From positions 18,484,523 to 18,548,522 of the forward strand of contig NC_083641.1 of the NCBI RefSeq assembly GCF_963576545.1: a stretch of 64,000 nt of DNA. The letters are read 5' to 3'. Positions within the stretch are counted from its first letter, which is position 1. Each line of letters begins with the position of its first letter. Below, in pieces: positions 24,088 to 42,299 of the stretch. The notes under the pieces are model-generated. The model did no database searches and had not been told where the DNA came from. It saw only the letters and a list, made by a program, of their open reading frames with translations. The translations under genes and the position numbers were made by a program. This stretch comes from Limanda limanda (Eukaryota > Chordata > Actinopteri > Pleuronectiformes > Pleuronectidae).

Positions 24088-27000
24088 ATGGCTTCCTTGT
24101 CTTTGGAGCCCACAGAACAATCCGAAAACAGCCCAGAGGAGCCGACGGCCCCGGAGCCCAAAGCGGAGGAAGACGCGATCCAAGTGGCGGAAGAGTTGCT
24201 CCAAAGTTTCCAGAAGTCGGCTCTGAGTTTCTCCACGGACCAGGTCTCATGTCTGTGCGAGGCCCTCCTGCAGGCGGGCAATGTGGATCGCCTGTGGAGG
24301 TTTCTCTCCACCATACCTCCTTCGTCCGAGCTGCTACGTGGCAACGAGACTCTGCTGAAGGCCCAGGCTCTGGTGGCTTTCCACCGGGAAGAGTTCAAGG
24401 AGCTGTACGCCATCCTGGAGAGCCACGACTTCCACTCGTCCAACCACGGCTTCCTGCAGGACCTGTACCTGAAAGCCCGCTACAAGGAGGCGGAGAGGTC
24501 CCGGGGCCGCGGCCTGGGAGCCGTGGACAAGTACCGGCTGAGGAAGAAGTTCCCTTTACCCAAAACCATCTGGGACGGAGAGGAGACGGTGTACTGCTTC
24601 AAGGAGAAGTCCCGGAACGCCTTGAAGGATTGCTACAAGAACAACCGCTACCCCACCCCGGACGAGAAGAAGAACCTGGCCAAAGTCACCGGGCTGTCCC
24701 TCACACAGGTCAGCAACTGGTTCAAGAACCGCAGGCAGAGGGACAGGACCCCGTCCGGCACCCACAGCAAAAGGCAAGAGCACTGGGAACATAAATCCGC
24801 TGCTGCATGAATCCAGATTCACTTTAAATCCGTTTTCAAAGTCCTGATCTATAGCGTGACACATGTTTTTTAACTTTCCCTCTTTTTTGGTTGAGAACAA
24901 CGTGTTGCTTTGTGTTATATCATAACAAGGAATCAGTCAGAAACCTCACAGATCAAACCGTCCCGGTAAACAAAGCCTGCAGGCCCAGCCCCACACATGG
25001 CACCACTGCAGCTCCATGCACACATTAAACTCGAAAATAAAAGTGATCAGGAGGAAGGAGGAGTGTTTGACAGCACTGAAGCCACACAGGTCTGAGAGCC
25101 AAGAGCCATGTTGCTTTGTTATGAAATGTGAGATCCAGGCGCCCAAGATGGCTCAAGTTTCCTGAAAAGCATGCACCCTCTGCTCTGGGCCTGCTGAGCC
25201 AGGTTAACAACAGAGTCACCAGTTTATATTCTAGGGGAGGTGGAGGGGGTGAGAGAACCCCCCTCCCCTTTACACAGGCTGATATCTTTGAGGTTTACTG
25301 AGAGTATTTCTCCAAGCAGAGGGGAGCTGCGGTCTGAGGTGATAAGAGAGAGAAAGGCAGATCTGTGTTATCAGACTGGAGGGGGTTGTCTGCAGCGAGA
25401 GGAGGATGAGACACTTTCTAACACACAGACAACGAGCGCAGGCCCCGGTAGAGTTTCTAGAAATCTGGTCCAGCTTTGTCTTTGTGTGCCTGCACCAGTT
25501 TTAGTCTGATCCACTGCAGAATATGTGCAATCTTGTAAAAGGGATAGTAAAGAGAAGGATATATCTGATATGATATATATATGATATATCTATTCAGCAC
25601 ACAGGAGAAAACTTGGACGGTTAAATTGAGTCTAATTGTGATGTTAAATTTGTAGCTTGGAAATTGTGTTTACATGTTTGTTTGTGAGTAAGACTACACA
25701 AAAACAACAGAATGGATTTTCATGAAACTTGGTGGAATGATGCAATATGGGCCATTGAATTTTGGTGTGGATCCAGACATTTCTTTCTCTCATATTATCT
25801 AACATTGTTAGACAGTTTCTTTTCCAACATTTTCACTGTTTTCCCCGGTTATGAGTAATTCATGGATTTTGACGTGGGATAAATGAGGTAGATGTAGGGA
25901 ACTAGTTTGTTGAGGTCCTTAAAGAGCCTGATAAAACGTGTTGGTGGCGTGGTGCTGCAGTAGTTAGCACCGAAAAATATAATTTGTACTTTTCATTTAA
26001 ATATCAGCTTAACAACCATTTAGGAAGATACAGTTGATTCTGCAAGATATTATACGCTAAAGTATCCGAAACTAGAATCAGGTGAAAATCAGCGTTTATA
26101 ACAAAAATAATAAAATGGCTCTGTCTTCAAATGTTAAGAGCTCAAACTTGACCCATTTGTTTTTCCTCTATTTCAGTGAGTCTGATGGAAACCACAGCAC
26201 CGACGACGAGGCGAGCGCCATGGACGACACCCCCGACAAACCGGAGGAGGCTGCTGTCTCCGGAGCGTCCATCATCTCTCTCTCTGCAGTCCCCTGCAGC
26301 GCGGGAGGCCAGCTCATCCTCAATGGCTCCAGTGGCTTCCTCACGACCTCTCAGCCATTGCTGCTCAATGGGAATTCCCTGATCTCCAGCACCGGCGCTG
26401 GTGTCATAATTAACGGGCTGAGCTTGGGCGATTGCCAGACAGTCACACTGAGTCCTGTTACAACCAGCCCTCCTTTGATGCTGAACGGGGCTCAAGTCAT
26501 AACCAAATCCAGTATGGATGTGCAGCAGCAACATCACGCAGTTTCTTTGGCAGAGCAGGTATCTGCCATGGAGGCCAAAACAAGCAGTCTCCCAGCTGCC
26601 GTTCTCAGCACCAACACCACTCCAGTCTCACACCATCCATCCGTCATCTCGCTTTCTCTTCAAACCAAGACAAAGAATGAAATAGATTACATCGGTGTGC
26701 ATGACTCAGAGGGCAGCAGCCAGACAGTGTCTTCCTCCTCTTCATCTTTATCTCCCTCTTCACCAACTCTGTCCTCCCCAAGCAGTTTCCCTTCGCTGGT
26801 CTTAACACAGAACCCCCAGGAGTCCCTCCCCCTCCCAGCCTCTATGTCGTCTGCAGGTCTGGTCATCTCCAGTACTGCTGGGCCTTTCTCCAGTCACCAA
26901 AGGGAGGGGGTTGTTTTTTCCAGCACCCAGTTAAATCCCTCTATCTCTGTGGTTTCCTCCAGCAGCGCCATCCCTCAGGTCTTCTCTCTGCCCCAGGTTG

Positions 27001-28799
27001 TGCCTTCCATCCAGGGTATACCTGTCTCCCAGCTGGTCCAGCACTCTTCAGGAGCCCAGGTGTCCCAGTGCCCTCAGTTGGTCCCAGTATCGTCCCTCAC
27101 CTCAACAGCTCCTCAGTTTCAAAGCCCCTTGACGCTGACCACGTGCAACAGACTGGCACAGCATCAGCAGGATGCTTCAACAACTAGAAATATATTCTCT
27201 CTCTCACAGCTCAACAACAGTCAGCTGCAGCAGCAGATAGCACACCAACTGGGCGACCAGACCACAAACTCCACACCCATCAAAATCCATGCCCCACATG
27301 TCATGTCCATCTCCTCCCCAACACAAATGGTTCAAGTCCCCCAGTCCAAATGCACCACAGCGACACAGTTAGTCCCGCTCTCCATGCCTCAGCTGGTCCC
27401 CGTCTCCTCAATCCAGACCTCCCCCACATTCTCTTTCCCCCAAGTGGTACCTACCAGTTCCTCTCTCTCCATGCCCTCTGCTGGAGTGCCCTTACAGATC
27501 CTGACCTCAGCCCCGGCAGCTGGGGCGGCGATGCAGGGTCCGGTCAGGATAAACCAGCTGAGGCCCATTCAGAGCGTGGGTCCCCCGACCAGCATGGCCT
27601 CAGGTGTGCAACTCCTCAACTCTGGGATCATCCAGCTGCCCTCTGCTGCTCCAGGTAAACTGAATCCATTGGATACATGCAAATGCAACATAGCTGAAAC
27701 CATAAAAAACATAAATAGACAATATTAACCAGCAACTGTGGTGATAATTGATTAGGTTTAATAATTTTCAAGCACAACTATTCCAAAATGTTTGTTTTCC
27801 TTTGTCACACAAGATATTAACCTGAATATCTTTTGATTTGGACTAATGGTCAGATTAAACAAGCAGCCTGAAGTTGTGAACTCTGGGAGATTTTATATAG
27901 GCATCAACAAGAGCTATAAATGGTTTGCAACATTAATGAATAGTTAATGCATTTATGTCTCTGTTGGTAGAAAGGAAAAAGATTTCAATCTTAGTTTGAC
28001 ATTTGTACTGATCAGTAAATTAATTTGCAGCCTATAAGTGTAAGTGGTAAAAAGCTCTGTACTGGTTCAGCTGTTGGTTGAGAAAGTAAACTTAACATTT
28101 GTCACGTCTGCAGGTAACCTGCTCCTCGGTGGAGGCCCCTACCTGAGTGTCCAGCAAGGCAAGCTGATTCTGACCATCCCTGCAGGCATTCAACTCACCA
28201 GCTTGCCCATGAAACCAGTCGCAGAAGCTCCAACCATCTCCACTAATTGTATATTGAGCCCGGCTCTCACCCCCTCCACCCCTCCTGTGTCCTCCCAGCC
28301 GCCCACCACCCCAGGTCAAACCCCCAGTGGCCTCACACTATCTCCTCTGAACTTCATCAACTCCTCTCCACCATACTACGCTCCAGAGAATGGGGTTGCG
28401 ACCAGCCTGACATCGGCCATCTCCTCCCTCCATACTCTGGACCATTCAGTCACCCCCATGCTGCCCAATGCTCTTACCCCAGAGAGCATGCTCACCCTCA
28501 GTCCCATGTACAGTGGAATCACAGCCAACACCCACTTATCCCAGCCAGTGTGGAGCCCCTTGCCCCTCTCCACATCAGCCAATCTGACTCTGTTCGATGT
28601 CCGCGGCAAGGGGGACCTACCGGTAGACCCGGCTCTGCTAGGCCTCCCTGGAGGAGAGTCGCTGCTTCTGGGAAGCCCCTCTCCAGAGCAGGACGTGGAA
28701 GTCGGCTCACCTCTCGGGAATCCAGAGGACATGGATGGGGACTCAAAGATTCTTACTCAGCTCCAGTCTGTCCCTGTGGACGATGAGTTGGGCTTGTGA
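24088..28799 (+). CDS. six5: SIX-family homeobox transcription factor SIX5
   Basis: Nuclear DNA-binding regulator of the SIX4/5 subgroup. Exons: 24088-24773, 26177-27654, 28114-28799; 949 residues, longer than human SIX5 (about 740) through the Ser/Gln/Pro-rich middle. Residues ~45-155 are the SIX domain ([39 protein letters not shown]); ~156-219 the homeodomain ([40 protein letters not shown]). Exon 2 opens [14 protein letters not shown], the conserved sequence right after the homeodomain. The activation region has several PQ(L/V)VP motifs, and the C-terminus [13 protein letters not shown] matches SIX5, not SIX4. The start ATG has a good context (AAAATGG). To reach the conserved SK-SESDGN junction, exon 1 must end AAAAG|GCAAGA, a GC donor. 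The 5' leader has a (GAG)n run. Intron 1 holds a repeat copy; intron 2 is unremarkable. Confidence 0.93.
25680..25905 (+). repeat. CCACCAAAGAGG-type repeat fragment in six5 intron 1
   Basis: ATTTTCATGAAACTTGGTGG, GCAATATGGGCC, TTGGTGTGGATCCAGACATT and TAATTCATGGATTTTGACGT match the internal part of the repeat at 19139-19705. Termini missing. Confidence 0.6.
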
Positions 28800-31720
28800 A
28801 ACCCAATGAGGCTAAAAAAACAAAAACCATGCAACATACAGAAGGTTACAGACCCCGCTGTTTGTTTTTATTTTTCTAAAAGATTTTAATCAACATTGTG
28901 TTGTCTTTTACAGTGAACTGAGGTTCAGACACGTACAATGATTCTCTCTGAGTGGGGCCTGATGCCATCAAGGTCTCTGCTGGCACTTTTGAGACAAACC
29001 CTCTGCAGCTCTATTTCACATGGATGGGAAATAGTGATGATAATCATCTGCTGGTTCAGACGCACATTCGTCTGCCTGGCCCAGTTACAGGTCCTGGTTC
29101 TAAAATCATTCAAAGCATCACGGCTCTGCAGATTCACTAAGCTGTTCTCTGCAGTTTTCTGGGCTGTGTACAAAATACAGATGCCTGGGGTTTTTCTCTG
29201 GCAGTGGAAGTTGTTCACTGAGGATCCACCACACAATAACTACACAGTTAACCAGACTCTCTGGCTAGAGGACAAGTCTTGAAATACTTTCCTGACTGTA
29301 TAAGCCTCAAGAGATTCAGGAGTTAGGTTTTATTTTTGTTGCTTGAAGCCTGAACACATTGTTCTACCAACACTCCAGGAACTCCCTGAAGTTTTGTTCT
29401 TCAAAAGATGGCGTGAGTTGAGGTTGGACGAGCTTTATGTGAATCAGCTGAGATTTGTTTTCCTCAACTATTATATCCTCAAGGACGATACAATGTTTTA
29501 TGCATACATGTTATTGGATTCTAGGTTTAAAGGGGGATTTTGTCATTTTTCAACCTGGGCAAGAAAGGTCAACTAAAAGTGTTTTTTTCCCCCAATTAAA
29601 TTTTCGAATTGTTATTCTAGGTTTTTGCTAAGACTCTGGCAACATGACACATGTCTCGCTCAACACAAAGTTTCACTTGCAAACCTTGCAGCAGCTCGTA
29701 CCTTCTCTCTTTTTGCCTCTTGCACTTGCTCTTCGATTTGTAGGAGCTCTTCGTCCGTATATTCCCGCTCAAACACGTACCGGTACTTCATCAACAATTC
29801 CTACGTCAGAAAAAGATTCAGCCATAAACGTTTTTCACAGTGAAATCCAAACTCCTGTCTTTCTCTTTCTCTCTAACAAATTTTTCCAGTATGTCTTCAT
29901 GAAACAAGTCAAGTATCATGAGACTTGATAGTGAGCGCTCTTGTAATGTGTATCATATGTAATGTTGCCAGATTCTTAGAAAAAGCTCAGAAAAACAATT
30001 TTTGCCCTTTGTTGGGGAACAAAGTGACTTTTAGTGGATATTTCCTGGACTGTCACAGTTGCCCCATTGGATTACATTGTAGCCACTCCCGCCATGTTGG
30101 CAGCTGCAGGCAGATACAATCTACTGCACCAAATTTGTTGAATTTGTAAGTATCATTTGCATGTACTCAATGGATTCAGTTTACCTGTCAATCATTTGCA
30201 CACCCACATTTATAAACATAGAGCCTGGTTTCAAAAATGCAGGAATTCCCCTTTATACATCAGCCTACTTCCATTTTACCAGTAAACTGTTTTAAATGAC
30301 TAAATGCAGTTTTCATCTGAGGACGCTGCTCTGCATTAGTAAAGAATATGCCACAGGAAATGAAAGGGTTTATACTCTATGCAATGCATGTTTAGTACTT
30401 TATAGGACACTAAGTGACACAGTGGCTGAGTCGAAAGGTCGGTGCTCTTGGGAGATGAAAAGGAGCTTTGAAAAGCTTTTATTAGAATCGTTACACTAAA
30501 ACGTTTGCTGTGACCCCACTAAGTGACACTTATAGTCACACGCATCCAAAATATGTAAATATCGACAAGTGCCTTATTTTAAAACTTCAAGGTTTTTTAA
30601 AAATGTTTTTACGTCCACGTTTCTGTAACACTTTGATCTATATTGAAAACCTAATGTGATAGTTTTGGTTGTATAGTCAAACCTGTCTCTTATTTTTGTA
30701 TATTTTGCACATTTCATTCACACAATGTTTACGCTGTGTTGCCGTGATGTTATGACAGTGGTGCAACTCATAGTCTGTTTGGAAAAGCCCTGTTTTTTTC
30801 TTAAATGGAAAATTGTTAACTCTAATTCCATGAAAAGGTCAATCAGAAAACAGAATAATGATGAAATCTGGTGTAAACGGATGGAATTGCTCCTTCAGTG
30901 TAAACCTGTCTGAGATGTAAACTGTCATAACACAGGTAGCAGTCAAATCTTTGGCCAATTAAGGTACACAAAAATATACTTCAGTGTTGCATCTAGTTAT
31001 AGTTATGGCTTATGTGTTGTTTTGTGTTTTTTATTATTGGTATGTTTGTTGTTTGTCTCTTTTGTACATTTAATCTATTTAAAGCATGTATCAATCAGTT
31101 TTTTTAGTTTTTACTGAAAGAAAATGAATCATTGGGGAAAGAAAGATGATAGGAAATGATATTCATTTTCACTTGGAACGTCACATTGTTGCTCAAACTG
31201 AGGTTTCACAATCTCAGACTACAGGTATTAATCAATTTTGAGGTCATTATCAAATGGGTTACCCCCCCTCTAGTAATAAATTTGAAAGTTGTTTGTTAGA
31301 TAGTTAAATGGCGCAGACAAATCAATTGTAGTGTGAATTTTATTGAACATTTATATCAGTTAAGGGTAAAGGGAAATGTGCTCTTCATATATGATTGTAG
31401 CTTGCATTTGGTTATTTGAGCCATTTCTTGCCAAAGTATGTCAGTAAAAGCCAGTGAGGGCACATGCACATCTGTGGCTCTGCGGGTTTGTAGCGTGGCA
31501 TTCGTTTTGTACTCTCCTTCCTGTCTCATCACGATTATGACTCCAGATGTAACCAAAGAAATTGTATGTTGATCGACTTTTTTTTTTTAAAGCTATGAAA
31601 GGGATCATGTGTGTCTGTCGTACAAGGGTTTTTGTTTTCTCATATTTTTTTTGTATTCAAATGCATTCTATTTTTTATATTATATGATATTGTAATAAAC
31701 AACATTTAAAAGATGTTTAT
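28800..31720 (+). other. six5: six5 3' UTR and downstream, polyadenylation signal at 31694-31699
   Basis: No credible ORF follows the six5 stop. The sequence is AT/TTT-rich with 3'-UTR character. AATAAA occurs within GTAATAAATT near 31274 and, more convincingly, within TGTAATAAAC at 31694-31699, followed by a GT-rich tract at 31850-31870. The end of the transcript is therefore a guess between these. Confidence 0.45.
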
Positions 31721-31936
31721 GAGTGGATATTTTGCTTCTAATTTGGTAAGAAAATTGTATTCAAATATGTTTTCTGATACCACGGAGTAACCATTACACT
31801 CTCCCTGGCTCTGTGGGTTGAGGCTGGTTTAATAGCAAAGGGACAGAATGTGTGTGTGTGTACATGTGTGTTTGTACAGAGACGGAGGGATGAACGGGGT
31901 GTTTTCATAACCCTGATGGTGTCGGATTACCTATGA

Positions 31937-32302
31937 TTAAATTCTACTGGGCAAATGATGAGTGATAACATACATATGCAAGACAAAGCTCCACAGAAGC
32001 TTCAGATGGGCTGCACACTTCTCTCTCTCCTCCGCCTCTTTCTCCTCCGCCTGCCCTAGGGAGCTGGAGAGTGTGCTGAGGCCTCCACCGCAGTGGCCTT
32101 TCACCGGAGGCACTGCTACGCGCTGCTGGAACGCTTCCCCTTCTCCCCATGCAGCCACTCGCTGCCACAGCAGCTCTGGCTCCGAGCCCGACATACATAG
32201 AGGCTGAGAGGCAGCGGGTTCAACCCCTGGAGCTGAGGGGAAGTAACATGTAAGACATAGGTTTCCTCTACTACACAACATCTGGGAGGAAGAGGAAACC
32301 AA
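31937..32302 (-). other. Unassigned 121-codon open frame, possible exon
   Basis: A GC-richer island in AT-rich surroundings, open on the minus strand. A good acceptor-like TTACTTCCCCTCAG precedes GVEPAASQPLCMSGSEPELL. The frame then has a charged stretch EEKEAEEREKCAAHLK and a hydrophobic end. The complementary plus frame is also open, so frame length alone says little. I recognise no family. It could be an exon of an unannotated gene, a conserved non-coding element, or chance. Confidence 0.2.
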
Positions 32303-32475
32303 CTTTTTTTAAGGTTGACATAAAAATCTTACACCAAACAGTTTAAACCTTTTAGTGTGAACTACATTGTACAAAATAGTCAGGTGTCTAAAGGCCCAAT
32401 AATCAATGAAAGAGGCAGAAAGGAAAGTCACAAAATGTTCTCAAGCAGTTTTATAGCACTTATGAATTTTATTGA

Positions 32476-32720
32476 AAGGTTCAGTGTGTAAGATTGAGAT
32501 GAAACAGATCTATTGGCAGAAATTGAATAATCCAAGTGATTTTTTCAATAGTGTTTCATCTTAATTGTACAAATTGTTGTCATGACTCAAATCTTTATAT
32601 TTACTATCGGTAGAGGGTCCTCAATAATCATTTGATGTTTTATCCGAAAATCCTTCTATGCTCCTGTTTGAAAACAGAGTAGACGTAGTTTAGTGTAAGT
32701 GCGTTTATGCCACCAGCATA
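32476..32720 (+). repeat. Percomorph interspersed repeat (GGTTCAGTGTGTAAGATT)
   Basis: GAAAGGTTCAGTGTGTAAGA, GATCTATTGGCAGAAATTGA, TGTTTCATCTTAATTGTACA and GAGGGTCCTC in this order are a repeat met frequently in percomorph introns. Terminal structure was not resolved here; the right end is uncertain. Confidence 0.55.
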
Positions 32721-34040
32721 TCTCTAAAGGAAATACAAGAGAACCATCTTTCCAGTTCAACCTGCCCTCACAATAATCTACAAAAACAATGCATTATTCT
32801 GCCATTTTTTACACAGAATAATGGCATCCCCTTGTGGTTAGACCAAGACATGACATAATAAGTGCTATTCTCCTACGTTTCTGTTTCTCATTACTTCCTT
32901 CAGTTTCCAAACAGCTGGCTGTGGATCGCCATCAGGAGAAGCCTACCTTTCATCCGATATTCATCTTTAAACCCCCCTGTACCACACACAACCCAGGCCC
33001 TCCACCTCCTCTACATAACACCTGTTTTACACTTACAATACGGTTGTCTCCTTCTTGAATTGTGTCAGTAAAACACTTAGCAAGTTAGGTTTTATTACCA
33101 AAACATGACTCAGCAAAATTGTACCTTGACTCATACATATATATATAGAACCCAAGACCAGACGATCATATAAAGTAAGCATCATATGGTGGATTACATT
33201 TAATACACCGGTTCACAGATGTGCTGTAAAGCCCGAGTGGTTTCAGCTTGTTGAAGGAAAGTTAAGACGAGACTTCGCTGGTTACGTATTTCCACATCAA
33301 TAAGTTATAAAAAGGAACAGAATTTTTCGGTGTCTTGGTTTTTTCCCAAAGCTACAGAGAGAAACTGAGTAAACCATTTAAACCTTATTGCAGACTTTTG
33401 TCTCCACCTTTCATGTGGTGTAAATGCACATTTGTTGGATTTTTCCCTCTTCATATCACTTAACTGACACAAAATGTGCAGTAAGAGCAACAGGTACTAA
33501 GACCAAGAGCAACTTCAGGCAAGTGAAGACAAAGTGAAGTGAATTACTCACAGATATTTTCAAGCCGTCGTTCACAGCTTCTCACATCGGTCTGTCTTTA
33601 AGAAGACATTGGTGCATCTCCATGACATTAAAGTGGTGAATAACATATGGCTAGGATTTTTTTTCTTCTTCATAGGAATAAAGCCAAAGTGCTTGTGGAA
33701 CTACACACACATTTCCCCACTGCTCTTCAGGCACCATGCTCATTAAAGGATTATTTTATCTTGTCTTATTAAATATTAGTTTAATAATTTAAGTTAAGAC
33801 TCTGTATCAACTTCACATGCCCAGAAGTTTTGGAGAAAAAAGGTTTCCAACTCCTCCATGATGTGAAAGTAGGGAGACTAAACACTTCAGCAGAGACAAG
33901 ACTTTGGGAAAGGTCAGCTGGTATCTCAGTTCAGTTGAGTTCATTTCAATCAGGCTTCTCTTGTGCACATAGTCACTCATTCGTAACCAGAGTTCTCCAG
34001 TGTAGGGCACACGTGAGCAGTGGTCTTCATGTCTTTGTGT
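32721..34040. other. six5-qpctl intergenic stretch (tail to tail)
   Basis: AT-rich with no supportable gene. The genes converge, so both 3' UTRs probably lie here and in the interval to the left. Short open frames are scattered and unlike any protein family. Confidence 0.5.
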
Positions 34041-37617
<3,577 letters not shown>

Positions 37618-39250
37618 GACTCGGGTCTCTGTGGGTCCTCCGGGCGACGTGTCGATGAGGACTCGTGGATTCAAGCAGGAGGTGGAGTCTGAGGTCCAGT
37701 CTCACCATGATGATCCATCCCCGCTGTCACTGGTCCCAGTGTCAACTCCACCAGCCTCAGTGAACATGATTCACTGCTGCTTAAGTCCAGCTCGGATCTA
37801 TGGTGCAAGTTTATAATCTACACAAACCGGAGGGACTCGGTCGATTCCGGTCTCCTGCTGCAGAACCGCACGGTGTTAGTCTACGTTACCGTAAATAACA
37901 ATGAGAGAAAGAGTTGTCTCTTAACTCTCCAGTTGCAGAAGCCTGATGAAAACCGTCCAGATGTTACACCTTGTAGTGACGTGACACTAGATCTGTATCT
38001 GATCTATGGCGTCACTTCTTCTGTTTGTATTGTGGTTAAAGACAAACTGTGTGGTGCATTGCCGCCACCTACCGACCAGGAGTCAGAACTATAGTACCAT
38101 GTTAACAAATGTACATAGTTCAGATAATAAATTCGCACGATTCAAGATTCAAGATTTTTTATTGTCAAATGAACAGAGATAACATGAAGTAGTCACTGTC
38201 AATCAAATACTTGGGTCACAGGCTCTCTTTAAGCAATGCTCAGTAATTTCAACCCAAAAAAATAAAATAAAAATAGAAATAGTATAAAATAGAATAAAAA
38301 AGAATAAAATAGAATAACAATGAAATAGAATACCAAAAATTTAAAATAGAAAATAAAATATATACATCTAAATATATATCTTTACAGATGACACAGATTA
38401 AAGCAAAAAAAGATGTTCATGTTAAAACGTAAGTACAATTTTGAGTAATCTGTACTGTACTTGACTAGTTCAGTTTTTGTAGTCCGTATACATTACAAAA
38501 AATACATATATCTTATAGAGAATCTATAACATTAAAAAAAATAAAGATTTTTTTTGGAGAAGGGCTGCCCCCACAAACGTTCAACTCTAAAATTATGTAA
38601 TTGTACAGTTGGTGCTTGTGGACAAAATAACACAAATTCTATTCCCAGTATATAAAATTAAGATAAGCTTTTATTTGTCAGATGCAAGTTAACACACGGT
38701 CTACAGTACAAAGAAAGGTGTTGGACAAGAAGAAACAGGTCAGATCAGCACTGCAATAATTAAATTAAAAGAAAGAAAGATAGAAAGACTTTGAAAGATA
38801 AGTTGAATAAAACACACTTCTAAAACTATAAACATTCAAAGGTGCAGCGTGACATTCGTTGCAAATGTGGTAACAACTTTAACTGTGTGTGCGTGTGAAT
38901 GTTATTGTACATGTGTATGTATATTTATTGCACCACGTGTGTATCAGTTATTTCACATTTTTCCATAGGTGAGTGCAAATGAAAAAAAAGGCAGGAAAAT
39001 AGTCACGAGTTGACTACAAGTTTAGAAACGTGTTGGTAGAAACTATTATTATTCTAATATTTTATTTTATCAACATGTGTCTCTCCCTGTCTCTGTATAA
39101 GGTCCAGTTTCTTTCTACAAATGTATAATGTTGATTTAAATGTGCACTCTCTTCTCAAGGCAGTGGCAGCTGCATGTCTGGAAACAGCAGGTGGCGATTA
39201 AAACTACAAAAATGGAGAAACTGTGACTGGGGGAGAAAAAGTCTGAGGCA
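37618..39250. other. qpctl-snrpa intergenic region (head to head)
   Basis: Divergent pair with about 2 kb between start codons. The left 300 bases are GC-richer and should hold the qpctl promoter and 5' UTR. The middle has retroposon tails (38147-38225, ATTCAAGATTTTTTATTGTC; 38655-38760, TTTTATTTGTCAGATGCAAG) and low-complexity AATAGAATAAA repeats. No gene seen. Confidence 0.6.
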
Positions 39251-39371
39251 GAATCTGATTGGTCACAGAATTGAACGAAACACCGGAAACTACGTCGGCG
39301 TTATTTCTTATCGCGAGAGAACAGCGAACGGGATTTGCGACGGCCGGGACTTTTTCATTCATCATTTCGAG
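39250..39371 (+). promoter_or_regulatory. snrpa: snrpa promoter and 5' non-coding exon end
   Basis: TATCGCGAGA at 39309-39318 lies in a CpG-rich, TATA-less stretch. A consensus donor CGAG|GTGAGT at 39371/39372 and acceptor GCTGCTTAG at 39664-39672, four bases before the ATG, define a non-coding first exon and a 301-bp first intron. The same decamer is in the clptm1 promoter. Confidence 0.6.
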
Positions 39372-39675
39372 GTGAGTTCTCTTATTTATTCCTTTGAAGA
39401 AAACCTTTGAAGCCCAGTTGTTTGCGAATGCATCTCCTTTTATCTTTGTTTTCTGATGACGTTCGAATCAGCTTTGAACGATACGTGGATATATGTACTT
39501 GAGTAGCGTTAGCAGCAGCTAGCTTGCAGGCTAACGCTCGCCCCACGCTACCCGGGTTGTATGCTAGCGTTAGCTCGTCACTAGCTCTGCGGCTCAACGG
39601 CTGCGATTTATGTTGGTTTAAAAGGAATATTTAATTTGTTTGTATTAATCTATAAACTCATCGGCTGCTTAGAAA

Positions 39676-41947
<2,272 letters not shown>

Positions 41948-42235
41948 CAGCTCTCAGGACCAGTCATTTTCTATCATGCACACACACGCAGGTCTTTTTT
42001 AAAACCATGAACAGCAGTGACCTGACATAATCATCTATACAAATGTATCGCTGGTGTTCTGTACAGAGTAAGTGGTGAGTTTTTTAATTTCTTCTTCCAG
42101 GATTACATGTAAGTATACTTTATGACCATCACGTCAACAATTTTAACTCTTCATTGATGATTTGTCGTCTGGCTTTCTACTCAACAAGCAGCTTGATGTG
42201 TTGTGCTGTTCTTTAAAACTGTTTGTCATGAAAGC

Positions 42236-42270
42236 ATTGCACCCAGAGTCTGGTTCACCAGACATTGTAC
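42236..42270 (+). promoter_or_regulatory. snrpa: U1A polyadenylation inhibition element (PIE) in snrpa 3' UTR
   Basis: ATTGCAC (42236-42242) and ATTGTAC (42264-42270) flank a perfect hairpin GTCTGG-TTCA-CCAGAC (42248-42263). U1A is known to bind two such heptamer-like loops in its own pre-mRNA and block poly(A) polymerase. The second box ends 22 bases before ATTAAA (42293-42298). Both boxes, their spacing and their position match the vertebrate PIE. Confidence 0.9.
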
Positions 42271-42292
42271 CTGGCGCTTTTTCCTTTTTATA

Positions 42293-42298
42293 ATTAAA
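42293..42298 (+). promoter_or_regulatory. snrpa: snrpa polyadenylation signal (ATTAAA)
   Basis: ATTAAA about 350 bases after the stop codon, followed within 25 bases by GACTGTGCTCTCC, a plausible GU-rich downstream element. The variant hexamer adjoins the PIE, as in mammals. Confidence 0.8.
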
Positions 42299-42299
42299 A

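Noticed and set aside
24249..24794. 181-codon frame overlapping six5 exon 1
   Set aside because: Shadow of the GC-rich homeobox exon in another frame; the SIX-domain frame is unmistakable.
28247..28786. 179-codon frame overlapping six5 exon 3
   Set aside because: Shadow frame; the annotated frame continues the SIX5 C-terminus to [13 protein letters not shown].
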